This document shows positions 51,233 through 61,208 of a stretch of 64,000 nt of DNA, piece by piece. The stretch comes from Mesorhizobium sp. M2D.F.Ca.ET.226.01.1.1 (GTDB taxonomy: Bacteria; Pseudomonadota; Alphaproteobacteria; Rhizobiales; Rhizobiaceae). Location of the stretch: the NCBI RefSeq assembly GCF_004022705.2, contig NZ_RZOY02000005.1, positions 432,462 through 496,461 on the forward strand, given 5' to 3'. The first letter of the stretch is position 1. Every line of letters starts with the position of its first letter. The translations under genes were made by a program, and so were the position numbers. The notes below the pieces were generated by a model, which was not told the origin of the DNA, did no database searches, and saw only the letters and a list, made by a program, of their open reading frames with translations.

Positions 51233-53513
51233 TACCGACCTTTTCAGTTTCTCTTTCGTGTTCGCTTCGACCTTCACCGCGTGGCGGCGCGGCTACGACC
51301 GTTGCCGGGGGCAGGATGATCGAGATCATCGCGCCCCGGCCGCCATGGAAATCCGCTGGCGCGTCATGCAATTCGAGACGGCCGCCATGGTCTTCCACGA
51401 TCTTCTTGACGATAGCGAGGCCAAGCCCGGTGCCCTTCTCCCGCGTCGTCATATAGGGCTCGAGAAGCCTTTGGCGATTCTCGCGCGGCAGCCCCTTGCC
51501 GTTGTCGATAACATCGATTCGTATGGCGCCATCTTGGCGTCCAGCTTGAATCCGGATTGTGCCGTCCGAACGGTCTTCCGCATCAAGTCCGTCAATCGCT
51601 TCGGCGGCGTTCTTAATGACGTTGCCGAAGGCCTGTGCCATCAATCGGCTGTCGAAGGTGCCCTTCAAAGGTTCGCTGCCGAAGTCGCGCTGGAAGGCGA
51701 TGTCGGGGCGGCTGACCTCGACCAGGAAGGACGCCTCGCGCAGCGATTCACGCAGATCGATCGTCTTCATCTCCGGCTTCGGCATGCGAGCAAAGGCCGA
51801 GAATTCATCGACCATGCGGCCGATGTCCTCGACCTGGCGGATGATGGTGTCGGTGCACTGGTCGAAGACCTCGCGGTCCTCGGTGATGACCTTGCCGTAG
51901 CGGCGCCTGATGCGCTCGGCCGAGAGCTGGATCGGCGTCAGCGGGTTCTTGATTTCATGCGCGATGCGCCGCGCCACGTCCGCCCAGGCCGACGAACGCT
52001 GAGCCTGGACCAGGTCGGTGATGTCGTCGACCGTGACCACGTAGGATTTCTCCTCCTCGCCGTCGTCAGCGGCCTCGACGGTGACCTGGACATTGAAAGT
52101 GCGCTCCAGGCCGGTGCGGAAGAAGGTCACCTGCTCGCGATAGACCGGCTTGCCTGATTGGCGTCCGATCTCGAAGACGCGGCCGACAAGGGGCAGGACC
52201 GCCGAAAGGTTCTGGCCCAGCGCCGCGTTCGCCGAAATCGCCAGCATGGTTTCTGCCGAGCGATTGACGATGGTGATGATGCCATAAGGGTCCACGCCGA
52301 TGACGCCGGCGGTGACGCCGGCCAACACCGCCTCGGAGAAACGCCGGCGCTCGTCGATCAGATCCTTGGCCGATAGCAACTCGTTGCGTTGCGATTTGAG
52401 CTCGAGGATCATGTTGTTGAAGGTCTCGCCAAGCGAGGCGACGTCGCCATCGGATTGGCGCACGGGAACGGCAACGTCGAGATTGCCGGTCGCCACCTCG
52501 TCGGCGGCGCCGATCAGCTGGCGAATCGGCCGCACGATACGGTCGGCAACCGCGATGCCGGTCCAGATCGCCGACAGGGTGATGATCAGCGTCAGCGATA
52601 GATAGGGCAGCGCAAAGGCGACCTGCGAGGTGCGGCGGTTATCCTCGAGGTTGCGGTATTCGTCTGTGTTGGAGCTGACGATCTGGCGCGCCTTGATCAC
52701 GTCGGGATCGACCAGCCGGATCGTGTACAGGTAGAGCCCTTCGATCTCGCGCAGCTTGATAATGGCGCCCATGATGTTGCGGGTGCGCGGCTCGATCAGC
52801 ACCGGCTTGCCGGCCGCCGCGGTGTCGACGGCGCCCGCCGGCGGCTCCGGCATGGCGAAGTCGGCGTCGGTCTTGGCTTTCATGACGAACGAGCCGTCAG
52901 GCTTGATCAGCGCGGCGTGCGCCAGTCCGCGGCCAACGGCTTCCTTGTTCAACAGATCGAGGAAACCGCTACGGTCGAGACCGTATAGCGTGCGCGAGGC
53001 GTCGAGATCGTAGGCCATCGACAAGGTGGTGCCCTGCAGGTTGCGCGCGTTCTCCTGCACATAGGCGTCGGCAATCGACAGCGACGAGTTGACGATCGTC
53101 TTGGTGCGCATTTCGAACCAGCGGTCGAGGCCGATGTCGAGCGTGATCGAGGCGATGATCGCCACCATGATCGCGGGGATCGCGGCAACCAGCGCAAACA
53201 TCGCGACGATGCGCACATGCAGCCGCGAAGCAGCCCTGCCGTGGCGCCGCGCCAGGACGATGCGCCGCACCTCGCGGGCGATCAAGGCGATCAGGAACAA
53301 AACGAAGACGGCATTGGCCGCGATCAAGGCCCAGGTCGTGTGGGCTGTCGGCGCGATCGGCGTGGCGCCGACCAGGATCGCAAACGAGATCGCCGCCGTG
53401 ATCACGGCGCCAACGATAGCGACCACGCCGGGCAGCGCCAGCAACCGCCGGCCGTCACGCGTGCCGGTGTGGCTGAAAAGCGGTTGGTTCAGGATCGGAG
53501 CCTCAGCTGCCAT
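51222..53513 (-). CDS. ntrY: Membrane sensor histidine kinase NtrY
   Basis: A 763-residue sensor kinase. Three membrane helices lie within the first 125 residues and a fourth at about 300, followed by HAMP (DRIVRPIRQLIGAADEVA), a PAS domain (GVIGVDPYGIITIVNRSAE), HisKA with [19 protein letters not shown] and HATPase motifs IKNAAEAIDG, NGKGLP and GTGLGLAIVKKI. It phosphorylates NtrX, and in some rhizobia also affects NtrC. Signal unknown. Confidence 0.94.
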   Translation of the reverse strand: MAAEAPILNQPLFSHTGTRDGRRLLALPGVVAIVGAVITAAISFAILVGATPIAPTAHTTWALIAANAVFVLFLIALIAREVRRIVLARRHGRAASRLHVRIVAMFALVAAIPAIMVAIIASITLDIGLDRWFEMRTKTIVNSSLSIADAYVQENARNLQGTTLSMAYDLDASRTLYGLDRSGFLDLLNKEAVGRGLAHAALIKPDGSFVMKAKTDADFAMPEPPAGAVDTAAAGKPVLIEPRTRNIMGAIIKLREIEGLYLYTIRLVDPDVIKARQIVSSNTDEYRNLEDNRRTSQVAFALPYLSLTLIITLSAIWTGIAVADRIVRPIRQLIGAADEVATGNLDVAVPVRQSDGDVASLGETFNNMILELKSQRNELLSAKDLIDERRRFSEAVLAGVTAGVIGVDPYGIITIVNRSAETMLAISANAALGQNLSAVLPLVGRVFEIGRQSGKPVYREQVTFFRTGLERTFNVQVTVEAADDGEEEKSYVVTVDDITDLVQAQRSSAWADVARRIAHEIKNPLTPIQLSAERIRRRYGKVITEDREVFDQCTDTIIRQVEDIGRMVDEFSAFARMPKPEMKTIDLRESLREASFLVEVSRPDIAFQRDFGSEPLKGTFDSRLMAQAFGNVIKNAAEAIDGLDAEDRSDGTIRIQAGRQDGAIRIDVIDNGKGLPRENRQRLLEPYMTTREKGTGLGLAIVKKIVEDHGGRLELHDAPADFHGGRGAMISIILPPATVVAAPPRGEGRSEHERETEKVGNGV

Positions 53514-53642
53514 GTCGCGCTACAGAGTCGGTCATTGCGTCGGATGTATGCAACGCATTGTGGCGATTATGCAACAAGTGTGGCCGGGACGGGAACCTTT
53601 CACCCAGTCAATTTCATTAAAACGCCAATTCGCGGGGTGACG

Positions 53643-55103
53643 TTACGGCTGCCTGGCCGATTTGTAGACGTTGACGCCAAGCTCGCGGATCTTCTTGCGC
53701 AGCGTGTTGCGGTTGAGGCCCAAAAGCTCGGCCGCCTTGATCTGATTGCCGCGTGTCGCCGTCATCGAAGCCAGCACCAGCGGATACTCGACTTCGGCAA
53801 GAATGCGCTGGTAGAGCCCAGCCGGCGGCAATTCGCCGGCGAAGGAGGCGAAATAGCGCTGCAGGAAATGCTCGACCGCCTGGCCGATCGACAGATCGTC
53901 GGGGATGAGCGCGCCGCCATCCGGCACGACCGGTCTCTCGCCGGTTTTCAACTCGGACTCGATGATCTCCGACGAAATCTCGTCCTGCGAATAGAGCGCG
54001 GCCAGCCGGCGGACCAGGTTTTCCAGCTCGCGCACATTGCCCGGCCAGGGATAGCGCTTCATAAGCTCGATGCCGCCGGCCGAAATGCGCTTGGTCTGCA
54101 GCCCTTCGCTGGTGCCCAGCTTGAAGAAGTGCCGCACCAGGTCGGGAATGTCCTCCGAGCGCTCGCGCAGCGCCGGCAGCCTCAGCGGCACGACGTTGAG
54201 ACGATAGAACAGGTCTTCGCGGAAGAGGCCCTGGTTGATCAGCGTGCGCAGATCCTTATTGGTGGCCGCGACGATGCGCACATCGGTCTTGATCGGCGTG
54301 CGGCCGCCAACCGTGGTGTATTCACCCTGCTGCAGCACGCGCAGCAGCCTGGTCTGCGCTTCCATCGGCATGTCGCCGATCTCATCGAGGAACAGCGTGC
54401 CGCCCTCGGCCTGCTCGAAGCGGCCGCTGGAGCGGTTCTGGGCACCGGTGAAGGCGCCCTTCTCATGGCCGAACAATTCCGATTCGATGAGATCACGCGG
54501 GATCGCCGCCATGTTGATGGCCACGAAGGGGCCGCCGCGGCGGCGGCCATACTCGTGCAGCGCACGCGCTACAAGCTCCTTGCCGGTGCCGGACTCGCCA
54601 CTGATCATGACCGTGAGGTCGGTCTGCATCATGCGCGCCAGCATGCGGTAGATGTCCTGCATGGCGGCCGAGCGGCCGACCAGCGGCATCGTCTCAGGCT
54701 GGTCCTCCGCGCGGGCATCGAGCTTCGGCCGCTTCGGCTCGGCCAGCGCCCGGTTGACGATGTTGAGCAGTTCCGTCAGGTCGAACGGTTTCGGCAGATA
54801 TTCGTAGGCGCCGGTCTCTGACGCTCGGATGGCGGTCATGAAGGTGTTCTGCGCGCTCATGACGATGACCGGCAGCTCGGGTCGCGCCTTCTTGATGCGC
54901 GGCAGCATGTCGAAGGCGTTTTCATCGGGCATCACCACATCGGTGATGACGAGATCGCCCTCGCCCGCCGCCACCCAGCGCCACAGCGTGGAGGCATTCG
55001 AGGTGACACGCACCTCGTGGCCGACGCGCGACAGCGCCTGGTTGAGCACGGTGCGGATGGCCGCATCGTCGTCGGCGACGAGAATATTGCCGCGAGCGGT
55101 CAT
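53643..55103 (-). CDS. ntrC: Nitrogen regulator NtrC (NR-I)
   Basis: A 486-residue enhancer-binding activator. Receiver with phospho-Asp in [14 protein letters not shown] domain with Walker [25 protein letters not shown] loop ([14 protein letters not shown]) and DEIGDMP; C-terminal [23 protein letters not shown]. It activates sigma-54 promoters under low nitrogen after phosphorylation by NtrB. It overlaps ntrB by 4 bases, giving coupled translation. Confidence 0.96.
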   Translation of the reverse strand: MTARGNILVADDDAAIRTVLNQALSRVGHEVRVTSNASTLWRWVAAGEGDLVITDVVMPDENAFDMLPRIKKARPELPVIVMSAQNTFMTAIRASETGAYEYLPKPFDLTELLNIVNRALAEPKRPKLDARAEDQPETMPLVGRSAAMQDIYRMLARMMQTDLTVMISGESGTGKELVARALHEYGRRRGGPFVAINMAAIPRDLIESELFGHEKGAFTGAQNRSSGRFEQAEGGTLFLDEIGDMPMEAQTRLLRVLQQGEYTTVGGRTPIKTDVRIVAATNKDLRTLINQGLFREDLFYRLNVVPLRLPALRERSEDIPDLVRHFFKLGTSEGLQTKRISAGGIELMKRYPWPGNVRELENLVRRLAALYSQDEISSEIIESELKTGERPVVPDGGALIPDDLSIGQAVEHFLQRYFASFAGELPPAGLYQRILAEVEYPLVLASMTATRGNQIKAAELLGLNRNTLRKKIRELGVNVYKSARQP

Positions 55104-56242
55104 GTGCGGTCTCCTTCAGTTTCGTCGCCTGTGCCTGGCGCGGTCTCCTTCCAAGCCGGCATCAGGACGCGGAACGTGGTGCCGCGCGCCGTCGAATCGC
55201 ATTCGATGATGCCGCCATGCTCGCCGACGATCTTGGCGACCAGGGCCAGGCCGAGGCCGGAGCCGTTCGGCTTGGTGGTGATGAACGGATCGAACAGGAT
55301 CGGCAGGATGTCCTCCGACACGCCGGGGCCGTTATCATGGACGCAGAATTCCAGCGGCAGCGAGACGCGGTCCTGCGTTCCGGGGACCGAAACGCGTATG
55401 CCGGGACGGAAGGCCGTCGAGAGCACGATCTCGCCCTGCGGGTCGGCGCCGATCGCCTCGGCGGCGTTCTTGACCAGATTAAGGAAGACCTGGATCAGTT
55501 GGTCGCGGTTGGCAAAGACCGGAGGCAATGATGGATCATATTCCTCCAAGATCTTGATCCGCCTGGCGAAACCGTTCTTGGCGATCGCCTTCACGTGGTC
55601 GAGCACGACGTGGATGTTGACCGGATAGCGCTCGATCGGCCGCTCGTCGGAAAACACTTCCATGCGGTCGACCAGCGAGACGATGCGGTCGGTCTCGTCG
55701 GTGATCAGGCGGGTCAACGCGCGGTCTTCATCGGAGGCGGAAAGCTCGAGCAGTTGGGCGGCGCCGCGAATGCCGGAGAGCGGGTTCTTGATCTCGTGCG
55801 CCAGCATGGCGGCAAGACCGGTGACGGAGCGTGCGGCGCCGCGATGCGTCATCTGGCGGTCGATTTTGTCGGCCATCGACCGTTCCTGAAACATGACGAC
55901 GACGGAGCCAGCAAACTCCGGCACCGGCGCGACATAGAGATCGACCATCTTCTCGATGCCGAGGCGCGGTGACGAGACATCGACGCGGTATTCGTTGACC
56001 GGCGCGCGGCGCTCGCGCACCTGGTCGACCAGCGTCAGCAGCGGGCTGCCGAACGGCACCAGCTTGGAGAGCGTGTTGCGGGCGAGCATGGTCGCGCTGG
56101 AGCGGAAGAAGTCTTCGGCATCGGCATTGGCGAAGGTGATGAAGCCGTCGGGATCGACCATGATCACCGGGCGGCGGATGGTGTTGAGCACGATGTTGGC
56201 GGCATCCGCCATGCCGGTCGGCTGTGGGACGTCCGCCTTCAT
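55100..56242 (-). CDS. ntrB: Nitrogen sensor kinase/phosphatase NtrB (NR-II)
   Basis: A 380-residue soluble kinase with an N-terminal PAS domain ([20 protein letters not shown]), HisKA with [20 protein letters not shown] and HATPase motifs [19 protein letters not shown] and [12 protein letters not shown]. It is controlled by PII proteins and phosphorylates NtrC. The start ATG 56242 overlaps the dusB stop (ATGA); the frame runs to 56356 inside dusB and is not used. Confidence 0.95.
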   Translation of the reverse strand: MKADVPQPTGMADAANIVLNTIRRPVIMVDPDGFITFANADAEDFFRSSATMLARNTLSKLVPFGSPLLTLVDQVRERRAPVNEYRVDVSSPRLGIEKMVDLYVAPVPEFAGSVVVMFQERSMADKIDRQMTHRGAARSVTGLAAMLAHEIKNPLSGIRGAAQLLELSASDEDRALTRLITDETDRIVSLVDRMEVFSDERPIERYPVNIHVVLDHVKAIAKNGFARRIKILEEYDPSLPPVFANRDQLIQVFLNLVKNAAEAIGADPQGEIVLSTAFRPGIRVSVPGTQDRVSLPLEFCVHDNGPGVSEDILPILFDPFITTKPNGSGLGLALVAKIVGEHGGIIECDSTARGTTFRVLMPAWKETAPGTGDETEGDRT

Positions 56243-57267
56243 GCCGCACTCCGCAGGCTGGTCGATGGCGCGCCGTCGACGAACACGCGACGCAGCTCGG
56301 CAACGACGTCGTCCGGCTCGAAGGACGTGAGGATGCGTTTGCGCTGTTCGGCGCAAACATCGGGAGCATGGCGGTCCAGATACCAGCCGATATGCTTGCG
56401 CGCCTGGCGCAGCCCGCTCTCGACGCCGTAGAGCGCGAGCATGTCCTCGTAATGCGCGACGACGTAATCGGTTAACTCATGCGGCGTCAGCGGAAAGCTC
56501 TCTGTGCTTGTGCCCGCCGCGGCCGTCGCAATGCTGCCCGCGACCCAAGGCGCGCCATAATGCGCGCGGCCAATCATGACGGCGTCGGCGCCGGAAAGTT
56601 CGAGGATTGTCGCCGCTTCCTCGGGCAAGCCGACATCGCCATTGGCCACCACCGGGATCGAGACCGCTTGCTTGACGCGCGCGATCGCGCGCCAGTCGGC
56701 CTTGCCCTGGTAGAACTGACAGCGCGTGCGGCCATGCACGGTCACCATCTTGACGCCGGCCTGCTCGGCTCGGCGCGCCAGCATCGGCGCATTGAGCGCG
56801 CTTTCGTCCCAACCGAGCCGCATCTTGACGGTCACCGGCACCGAAACGGCGCCGACGACCGCCTCGATCAGCGATAGCGCATGGTCGAGATCGCGCATCA
56901 GCGCCGAACCGGCATAGCCGCCGGTCACCTTCTTCGCCGGACAGCCCATGTTGATGTCGATGATGTCGGCGCCCTCGCCCGCCGCGATTCGCGCGCCTTC
57001 AGCCATGTGCGCGGCCTCGCGGCCGGCAAGCTGCACCATATGCACAGGCAGGCCGGAATGACGGATGCGCAGGTCGCAGCCTGCCCGGCCCTTGGCCAGT
57101 TCGCCGCTCGCCACCATTTCCGACACGACCAGACCCGCGCCATGCGCATGGGCACGCCGCCGGAACGGCTCGTCGGTGATGCCCGACATCGGCGCCAGGA
57201 ACACGCGATTGCGGATTCTTACGCCGCCGATATCGAGCGGCGATGCCAATGTGGTCAGTTCTGCCAT
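56239..57267 (-). CDS. dusB: tRNA-dihydrouridine synthase DusB
   Basis: A 342-residue flavoenzyme that reduces specific uridines in the tRNA D-loop. Start [29 protein letters not shown] is the FMN motif; [18 protein letters not shown] holds the catalytic Cys; [17 protein letters not shown] and [11 protein letters not shown] complete the barrel. The gene heads the ntr cluster, as in nearly all rhizobia (nifR3-ntrB-ntrC). ATG 57267 is used because the domain begins there; the frame is open to 57330. Confidence 0.93.
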   Translation of the reverse strand: MAELTTLASPLDIGGVRIRNRVFLAPMSGITDEPFRRRAHAHGAGLVVSEMVASGELAKGRAGCDLRIRHSGLPVHMVQLAGREAAHMAEGARIAAGEGADIIDINMGCPAKKVTGGYAGSALMRDLDHALSLIEAVVGAVSVPVTVKMRLGWDESALNAPMLARRAEQAGVKMVTVHGRTRCQFYQGKADWRAIARVKQAVSIPVVANGDVGLPEEAATILELSGADAVMIGRAHYGAPWVAGSIATAAAGTSTESFPLTPHELTDYVVAHYEDMLALYGVESGLRQARKHIGWYLDRHAPDVCAEQRKRILTSFEPDDVVAELRRVFVDGAPSTSLRSAA

Positions 57268-57393
57268 GCACAAAAACCAAGCATGTTCAATCGTTGCACA
57301 TTCTCTAGCCAGAAGTGTGGCATTGTGCAACGCGCAATGACGTCACATTAAGGCGCATTTTGGAAAAAGCTGGCCTTCGGCCATCACCCCGAC

Positions 57394-57496
57394 TAGAGCA
57401 TGATGCCGAAAAGTGTGAGCGGTTTTCGGCCGACATCATGCTCTACTTCTTTGATTTAGAGACGGATTCAGATTTCAGGTCGAACAGACCTGAAAT
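57394..57496. repeat. Palindromic intergenic mosaic element of rhizobial type
   Basis: TAGAGCATGATG (57394-57405) pairs with CATCATGCTCTA (57434-57445), with inner arms CCGAAAA and TTTTCGG. Next to it, ATTTCAGGTC (57472-57481) pairs with GACCTGAAAT (57487-57496). Such two-part elements occur in many copies in Rhizobiales. It lies in the gap between dusB and ispDF. Confidence 0.75.
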
Positions 57497-57520
57497 CATC
57501 CGGCTCTAGGACCGATCGGA

Positions 57521-58747
57521 ATGAGCGAGGCAAGCGAAAAGCAAGCGGTGGGAACGAGCGGCGGGATCGGGGTGGTGATCGTCGCCGCAGGCCGTGGCGC
57601 GCGCGCCGGACAGGCCGACGGTCCCAAGCAATATCAGCGCATCGGTGGTCGTGCCGTGATCGCGCATACGCTGGATATGTTTCTCTCCCACCCGCTGATC
57701 GGTCCGGTGGTCGTGGCCATCCATGCCGACGATGCCGAGCTTCTGCAACGCTCGGCGGGAGCGCATGCCGACCGTCTCATCACTGTTATCGGCGGTCCGT
57801 CGCGCCAGGCCTCCGTCCGGCTCGGCCTGCTGGCGCTGCGGGACCGGGCACCTGCAAAAGTGCTGGTGCATGACGCCGTGCGCCCGTTCGTCGACGCCGG
57901 CCTGATCGACCGCACCATCGAAGCCATCGGCGAGCGCCAGGGTGCGCTGCCGGCGCTGCCCGTCGCCGACACGTTGAAGCGGGAATCGGCGACCGGCATG
58001 ATCGACGAGACGGTGTCGAGAGCCGGCCTTCATGCGGCGCAGACGCCGCAGGGTTTTCCGTTCTGGCCGCTGCTCGCCGCGCATGAAAAGGCGCATCACC
58101 TTGGCAAGGCGGAGTTCACCGACGATGCCGCAATCGCCGAATGGGCGCATATTCCGGTCAAGATCGTTCCCGGATCGCCGGACAACGTCAAACTTACCTG
58201 GGCAAGGGACATTGCATTGGCCGACCAGCGGCTCTCGAGCGCTCAGCGCTTCCCGGACATTCGCACCGGCAATGGCTACGACGTGCACGCACTCGAGCCC
58301 GGCGACCATGTCACGCTCTGCGGCGTCGCCATTCCTTACGAGCGAAAACTCTCCGGCCACTCCGACGCGGATGTCGGGCTGCATGCGCTGACTGACGCGC
58401 TGCTGGCGACCTGCGGCGCCGGCGATATCGGCACGCACTTCCCGCCATCGGACCCGCAATGGAAGGGTGCGGCCTCAAAAATCTTCGTCGAACACGCGGC
58501 GAAGCTGGTGCGCGAGCGCGGCGGCCGCATCGCCAATGCCGACATCACGCTGATCTGCGAGGCGCCGCGCGTCGGGCCGCATCGCGCGGCGATGACGGAG
58601 GCGCTTTCCGCCATGCTCGGCATTGCGCCCGAGCGCATTTCGATCAAAGCAACGACCAATGAGAAGCTCGGCTTTGTCGGGCGCGGCGAAGGCATCGCCG
58701 CGATCGCCACGGCCAGCGTCGTCTATCCTGGCGAGGTGCCGGCATGA
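57521..58747 (+). CDS. ispDF: Bifunctional IspDF, isoprenoid MEP pathway
   Basis: A 408-residue fusion. Residues about 15-240 are IspD ([35 protein letters not shown]), which makes CDP-methylerythritol. Residues about 245-405 are IspF ([35 protein letters not shown]), which cyclises the phosphate. The fusion is characteristic of alphaproteobacteria. It overlaps the CinA-like gene by four bases. Confidence 0.95.
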   Translation: MSEASEKQAVGTSGGIGVVIVAAGRGARAGQADGPKQYQRIGGRAVIAHTLDMFLSHPLIGPVVVAIHADDAELLQRSAGAHADRLITVIGGPSRQASVRLGLLALRDRAPAKVLVHDAVRPFVDAGLIDRTIEAIGERQGALPALPVADTLKRESATGMIDETVSRAGLHAAQTPQGFPFWPLLAAHEKAHHLGKAEFTDDAAIAEWAHIPVKIVPGSPDNVKLTWARDIALADQRLSSAQRFPDIRTGNGYDVHALEPGDHVTLCGVAIPYERKLSGHSDADVGLHALTDALLATCGAGDIGTHFPPSDPQWKGAASKIFVEHAAKLVRERGGRIANADITLICEAPRVGPHRAAMTEALSAMLGIAPERISIKATTNEKLGFVGRGEGIAAIATASVVYPGEVPA

Positions 58748-59232
58748 GCAACGCTGAACTCGCAAACGCCCTGCTCCAGGCCTGCCAGCAGCGCGGCATC
58801 ATGCTGGCGACCGCCGAAAGCTGCACCGGCGGCCTGATCATCGCCGCGCTGACCGACATCGCCGGATCCTCCGCCGTGGTCGATCGCGGCTTCATCACCT
58901 ATTCCAACGAAGCCAAGATGGAGATGCTCGGCGTATCCGCCGCCACGCTCGACGCGCATGGCGCGGTCTCGCGCGAGACGGTGCTGGAGATGGCAGCGGG
59001 CGGGCTCACGCATTCGCAAGCCAGCCTCTCGCTGGCCGTCACCGGCATTGCCGGCCCGGGCGGCGGTTCGGCGGAAAAGCCGATCGGTCTTGTCTGGTTC
59101 GGGATTGCATTGGCCGGACAGCCTGTTGTCGCGGAACAGCAGTTGTTTGGCCACAAAGGCCGCGAGTTCATCCGGCACGAGACCGTGCGGCACGCGCTGC
59201 AGCTGGGATTGCGCGCTCTTGGCGAGCGTTAG
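58744..59232 (+). CDS. CinA-like nicotinamide-nucleotide amidohydrolase
   Basis: A 162-residue enzyme of the PncC/CinA C-terminal family. [18 protein letters not shown] is the active-site Ser/Cys region, [36 protein letters not shown] and GLVWFGIAL are signature stretches. It hydrolyses nicotinamide mononucleotide to nicotinate mononucleotide. It overlaps ispDF by 4 bases and the coq10-like gene end by 4 bases on the other strand. Confidence 0.9.
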   Translation: MSNAELANALLQACQQRGIMLATAESCTGGLIIAALTDIAGSSAVVDRGFITYSNEAKMEMLGVSAATLDAHGAVSRETVLEMAAGGLTHSQASLSLAVTGIAGPGGGSAEKPIGLVWFGIALAGQPVVAEQQLFGHKGREFIRHETVRHALQLGLRALGER

Positions 59233-59684
59233 GCAGACGTTGCGCCGTAGATGACGTCGGCGCGTTTCTCGAAAGCTTCGGAAAACATGCGGAAGGCGCG
59301 GTCGAACATCGTGCCCATCACCGCGCCGAGGATGCGGCTCTTGAATTCGTAGTCGATGAAGAAATGCACCTCGCAGCCGTTGTCGGCAGGATCGAAGCGC
59401 CAGATATTGCTGAGATATTTGAACGGTCCGTCGATGTATTTGACATCGATGGCGTGCTCGGCCGGATTGAGCAGCACCTGCGTCGTAAAGGTCTCGCGGA
59501 TGGCCTTATAGCCGATGCTCATGTCGGCAACCAGGATGGTGCGGCCGTCGCGCTCCTTGCGCGAGCGCACGGTGAGCGATTCACAGAGCGGCAGAAATTG
59601 CGGATACGCCTCGATGTCCGCGACCAGCGCGAACATCTCGTCAGCTGTATGCGCGACGTGGCGTGTCGCCTCGAATTTCGGCAT
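59229..59684 (-). CDS. Coenzyme Q-binding COQ10/RatA family protein (START fold)
   Basis: A 151-residue START-domain protein. RHVAHTADEMFALVADIEAY with PQFLPLCESLTV at the start and FKYLSNIWRFDPADNGCEVH are typical. Family members bind coenzyme Q and aid respiration. It follows lipA by six bases and is a usual rhizobial neighbour of it. RatA toxin annotation is sometimes applied to this family but no antitoxin is present here. Confidence 0.9.
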   Translation of the reverse strand: MPKFEATRHVAHTADEMFALVADIEAYPQFLPLCESLTVRSRKERDGRTILVADMSIGYKAIRETFTTQVLLNPAEHAIDVKYIDGPFKYLSNIWRFDPADNGCEVHFFIDYEFKSRILGAVMGTMFDRAFRMFSEAFEKRADVIYGATSA

Positions 59685-59690
59685 TGAAGG

Positions 59691-60656
59691 TCAGCTGGGC
59701 TTCGCGAGCTGCGCCTCGCGCGCCGCACGCAGCCTGGCGAAATCCTCGCCGGCATGATGCGAGGAGCGCGTCAGCGGGCTCGAGGCCACAAGCAGGAAGC
59801 CCTTGGTCTTGCCGACCGTTTCGTAGGACTTGAATTCGTCGGGCGGAATGAAGCGGATCACCGGATGGTGCTTCTTCGACGGCTGCAGGTACTGGCCGAT
59901 GGTCATGAAGTCGACATTGGCCGAACGCAGATCGTCCATCAGTTGCAGCACCTCGTTCCGTTCCTCGCCGAGACCGACCATGATGCCGGACTTGGTGAAG
60001 ATCGACGGGTCGAGTTCCTTGACCCGCTGCAAAAGCCGGATCGAATGGAAATAGCGGGCGCCCGGCCTGACCGTCAGGTAGTTCGAGGGCACGGTTTCGA
60101 GATTGTGGTTGAAGACGTCGGGCTTGGCCGCCACGACGATCTCAAGCGCGCCCTCCTTGCGCAGGAAGTCGGGCGTCAGGATCTCGATCGTGGTCGACGG
60201 CGTCTCCGCGCGGATGGCGCGGATCACGTCGGCGAAATGCTGTGCGCCGCCATCGGCGAGGTCGTCGCGGTCGACCGAGGTGATGACGACATGGCTCAGG
60301 CCCATCTGCTTGACGGCATGCGCCACGCGCGCCGGTTCATCCGGATCGAGCGCGGTCGGGATCCCGGTCGCGACATTGCAGAAGGCGCAGGCGCGTGTGC
60401 AAATCTCGCCCATGATCATGAAGGTGGCGTGCTTCTTGTCCCAGCATTCGCCGATATTCGGGCAGCCGGCCTCCTCGCACACCGTCACCAGCTTGTGCGA
60501 CTTCACAATCTCGCGCGTTTCGGCATAGCCCTTGGAGACCGGCGCCTTGACGCGGATCCAGTCGGGCTTGCGCAGCACTTCCTGGTCGGGCCTGTGCGCC
60601 TTCTCGGGATGCCGCGGGCGCGGCCGGTTGGCGATCGTGTCTACGACTGTGACCAT
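59691..60656 (-). CDS. lipA: Lipoyl synthase
   Basis: A 321-residue radical-SAM enzyme that inserts two sulfurs into octanoyl-E2 domains. The auxiliary cluster motif [12 protein letters not shown] and the radical motif [10 protein letters not shown] are both present, and a conserved [12 protein letters not shown] ends the protein. It is part of the pyruvate dehydrogenase gene neighbourhood that also carries lpdA and E2 in this window. Confidence 0.96.
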   Translation of the reverse strand: MVTVVDTIANRPRPRHPEKAHRPDQEVLRKPDWIRVKAPVSKGYAETREIVKSHKLVTVCEEAGCPNIGECWDKKHATFMIMGEICTRACAFCNVATGIPTALDPDEPARVAHAVKQMGLSHVVITSVDRDDLADGGAQHFADVIRAIRAETPSTTIEILTPDFLRKEGALEIVVAAKPDVFNHNLETVPSNYLTVRPGARYFHSIRLLQRVKELDPSIFTKSGIMVGLGEERNEVLQLMDDLRSANVDFMTIGQYLQPSKKHHPVIRFIPPDEFKSYETVGKTKGFLLVASSPLTRSSHHAGEDFARLRAAREAQLAKPS

Positions 60657-60717
60657 CTCAAACCCTTCGCGGCTTTCAGCCGCCGATCTTCGTCATCTAG
60701 GACTTTTCAACGCAAAG

Positions 60718-60752
60718 AAAAAGGCCGCGCCGGCGCATGCCGCCACGGCCGT
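60718..60752 (-). terminator. Terminator after the GlsB-like gene
   Basis: On the minus strand GGCCGTGGCG pairs with CGCCGGCGCGGCC (60723-60750), followed by five T. It separates glsB from lipA. Confidence 0.6.
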
Positions 60753-60772
60753 TTTCGCATAGCGGCCTTCGT

Positions 60773-61030
60773 TCAGCGGCGAACAAGCCGCCCCACGAAA
60801 ATCAGCAGGCAGGCGCCGATGAAGCCGGTGATCAGATAGGCGAACCAGCCGACGCCGAACGACTGGATGTTGAGAGCCTGCAGGATCGCGTTCAACACGA
60901 TCGCGCCGACGATGCCCATGATGATGTTCATGAAGATGCCGGTGTTGCTCTTCATGACCATCTCGGCCAGCCAGCCCGCCAGGCCGCCGACGACGATGGC
61001 TGCGATCCAGCCGACGCCATTCAAATGCAT
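60773..61030 (-). CDS. GlsB/YeaQ/YmgE family stress-response membrane protein
   Basis: An 85-residue membrane protein with three helices. WIAAIVVGGLAGWLAEMVMK and GIFMNIIMGIVGAIVLNAIL, with GVGWFAYLITGFIGACLLIF at the end, match the transglycosylase-associated GlsB family, which has no proven enzymatic role. It sits between lipA and lpdA, with a terminator after it. The longer frame on this strand (60693-61550) is not coding. Confidence 0.88.
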   Translation of the reverse strand: MHLNGVGWIAAIVVGGLAGWLAEMVMKSNTGIFMNIIMGIVGAIVLNAILQALNIQSFGVGWFAYLITGFIGACLLIFVGRLVRR

Positions 61031-61171
61031 ATGCCAGTTCCTCCTCGATCAGGTGAAAATGCATCCGGATACGAACTGCCTTGCCGTCAGGTTTCTCCGG
61101 CTGCCGCGTGTGAGTCTCGCGCGACCACGTTAGCACGGATTGGCCGTATATCGCCGATCGGCGATTTATCA

Positions 61172-61208
61172 CCGATTGGTGACCTGTCATCGGTTGATGA
61201 CCTGTCAT
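61172..61208. repeat. 18-base tandem repeat over the lpdA stop
   Basis: TGACCTGTCAT occurs at 61180 and 61198 within two near-identical 18-base units; a weaker third unit lies at 61155-61171. The repeat overlaps the lpdA stop codon. Confidence 0.5.

Noticed and set aside
53217..54821. Long rightward frame opposite ntrY and ntrC
   Set aside because: Shadow frame of the ntr genes.
59229..59684. RatA-type toxin-antitoxin pair
   Set aside because: The protein is the COQ10/START relative beside lipA; no antitoxin gene is adjacent.
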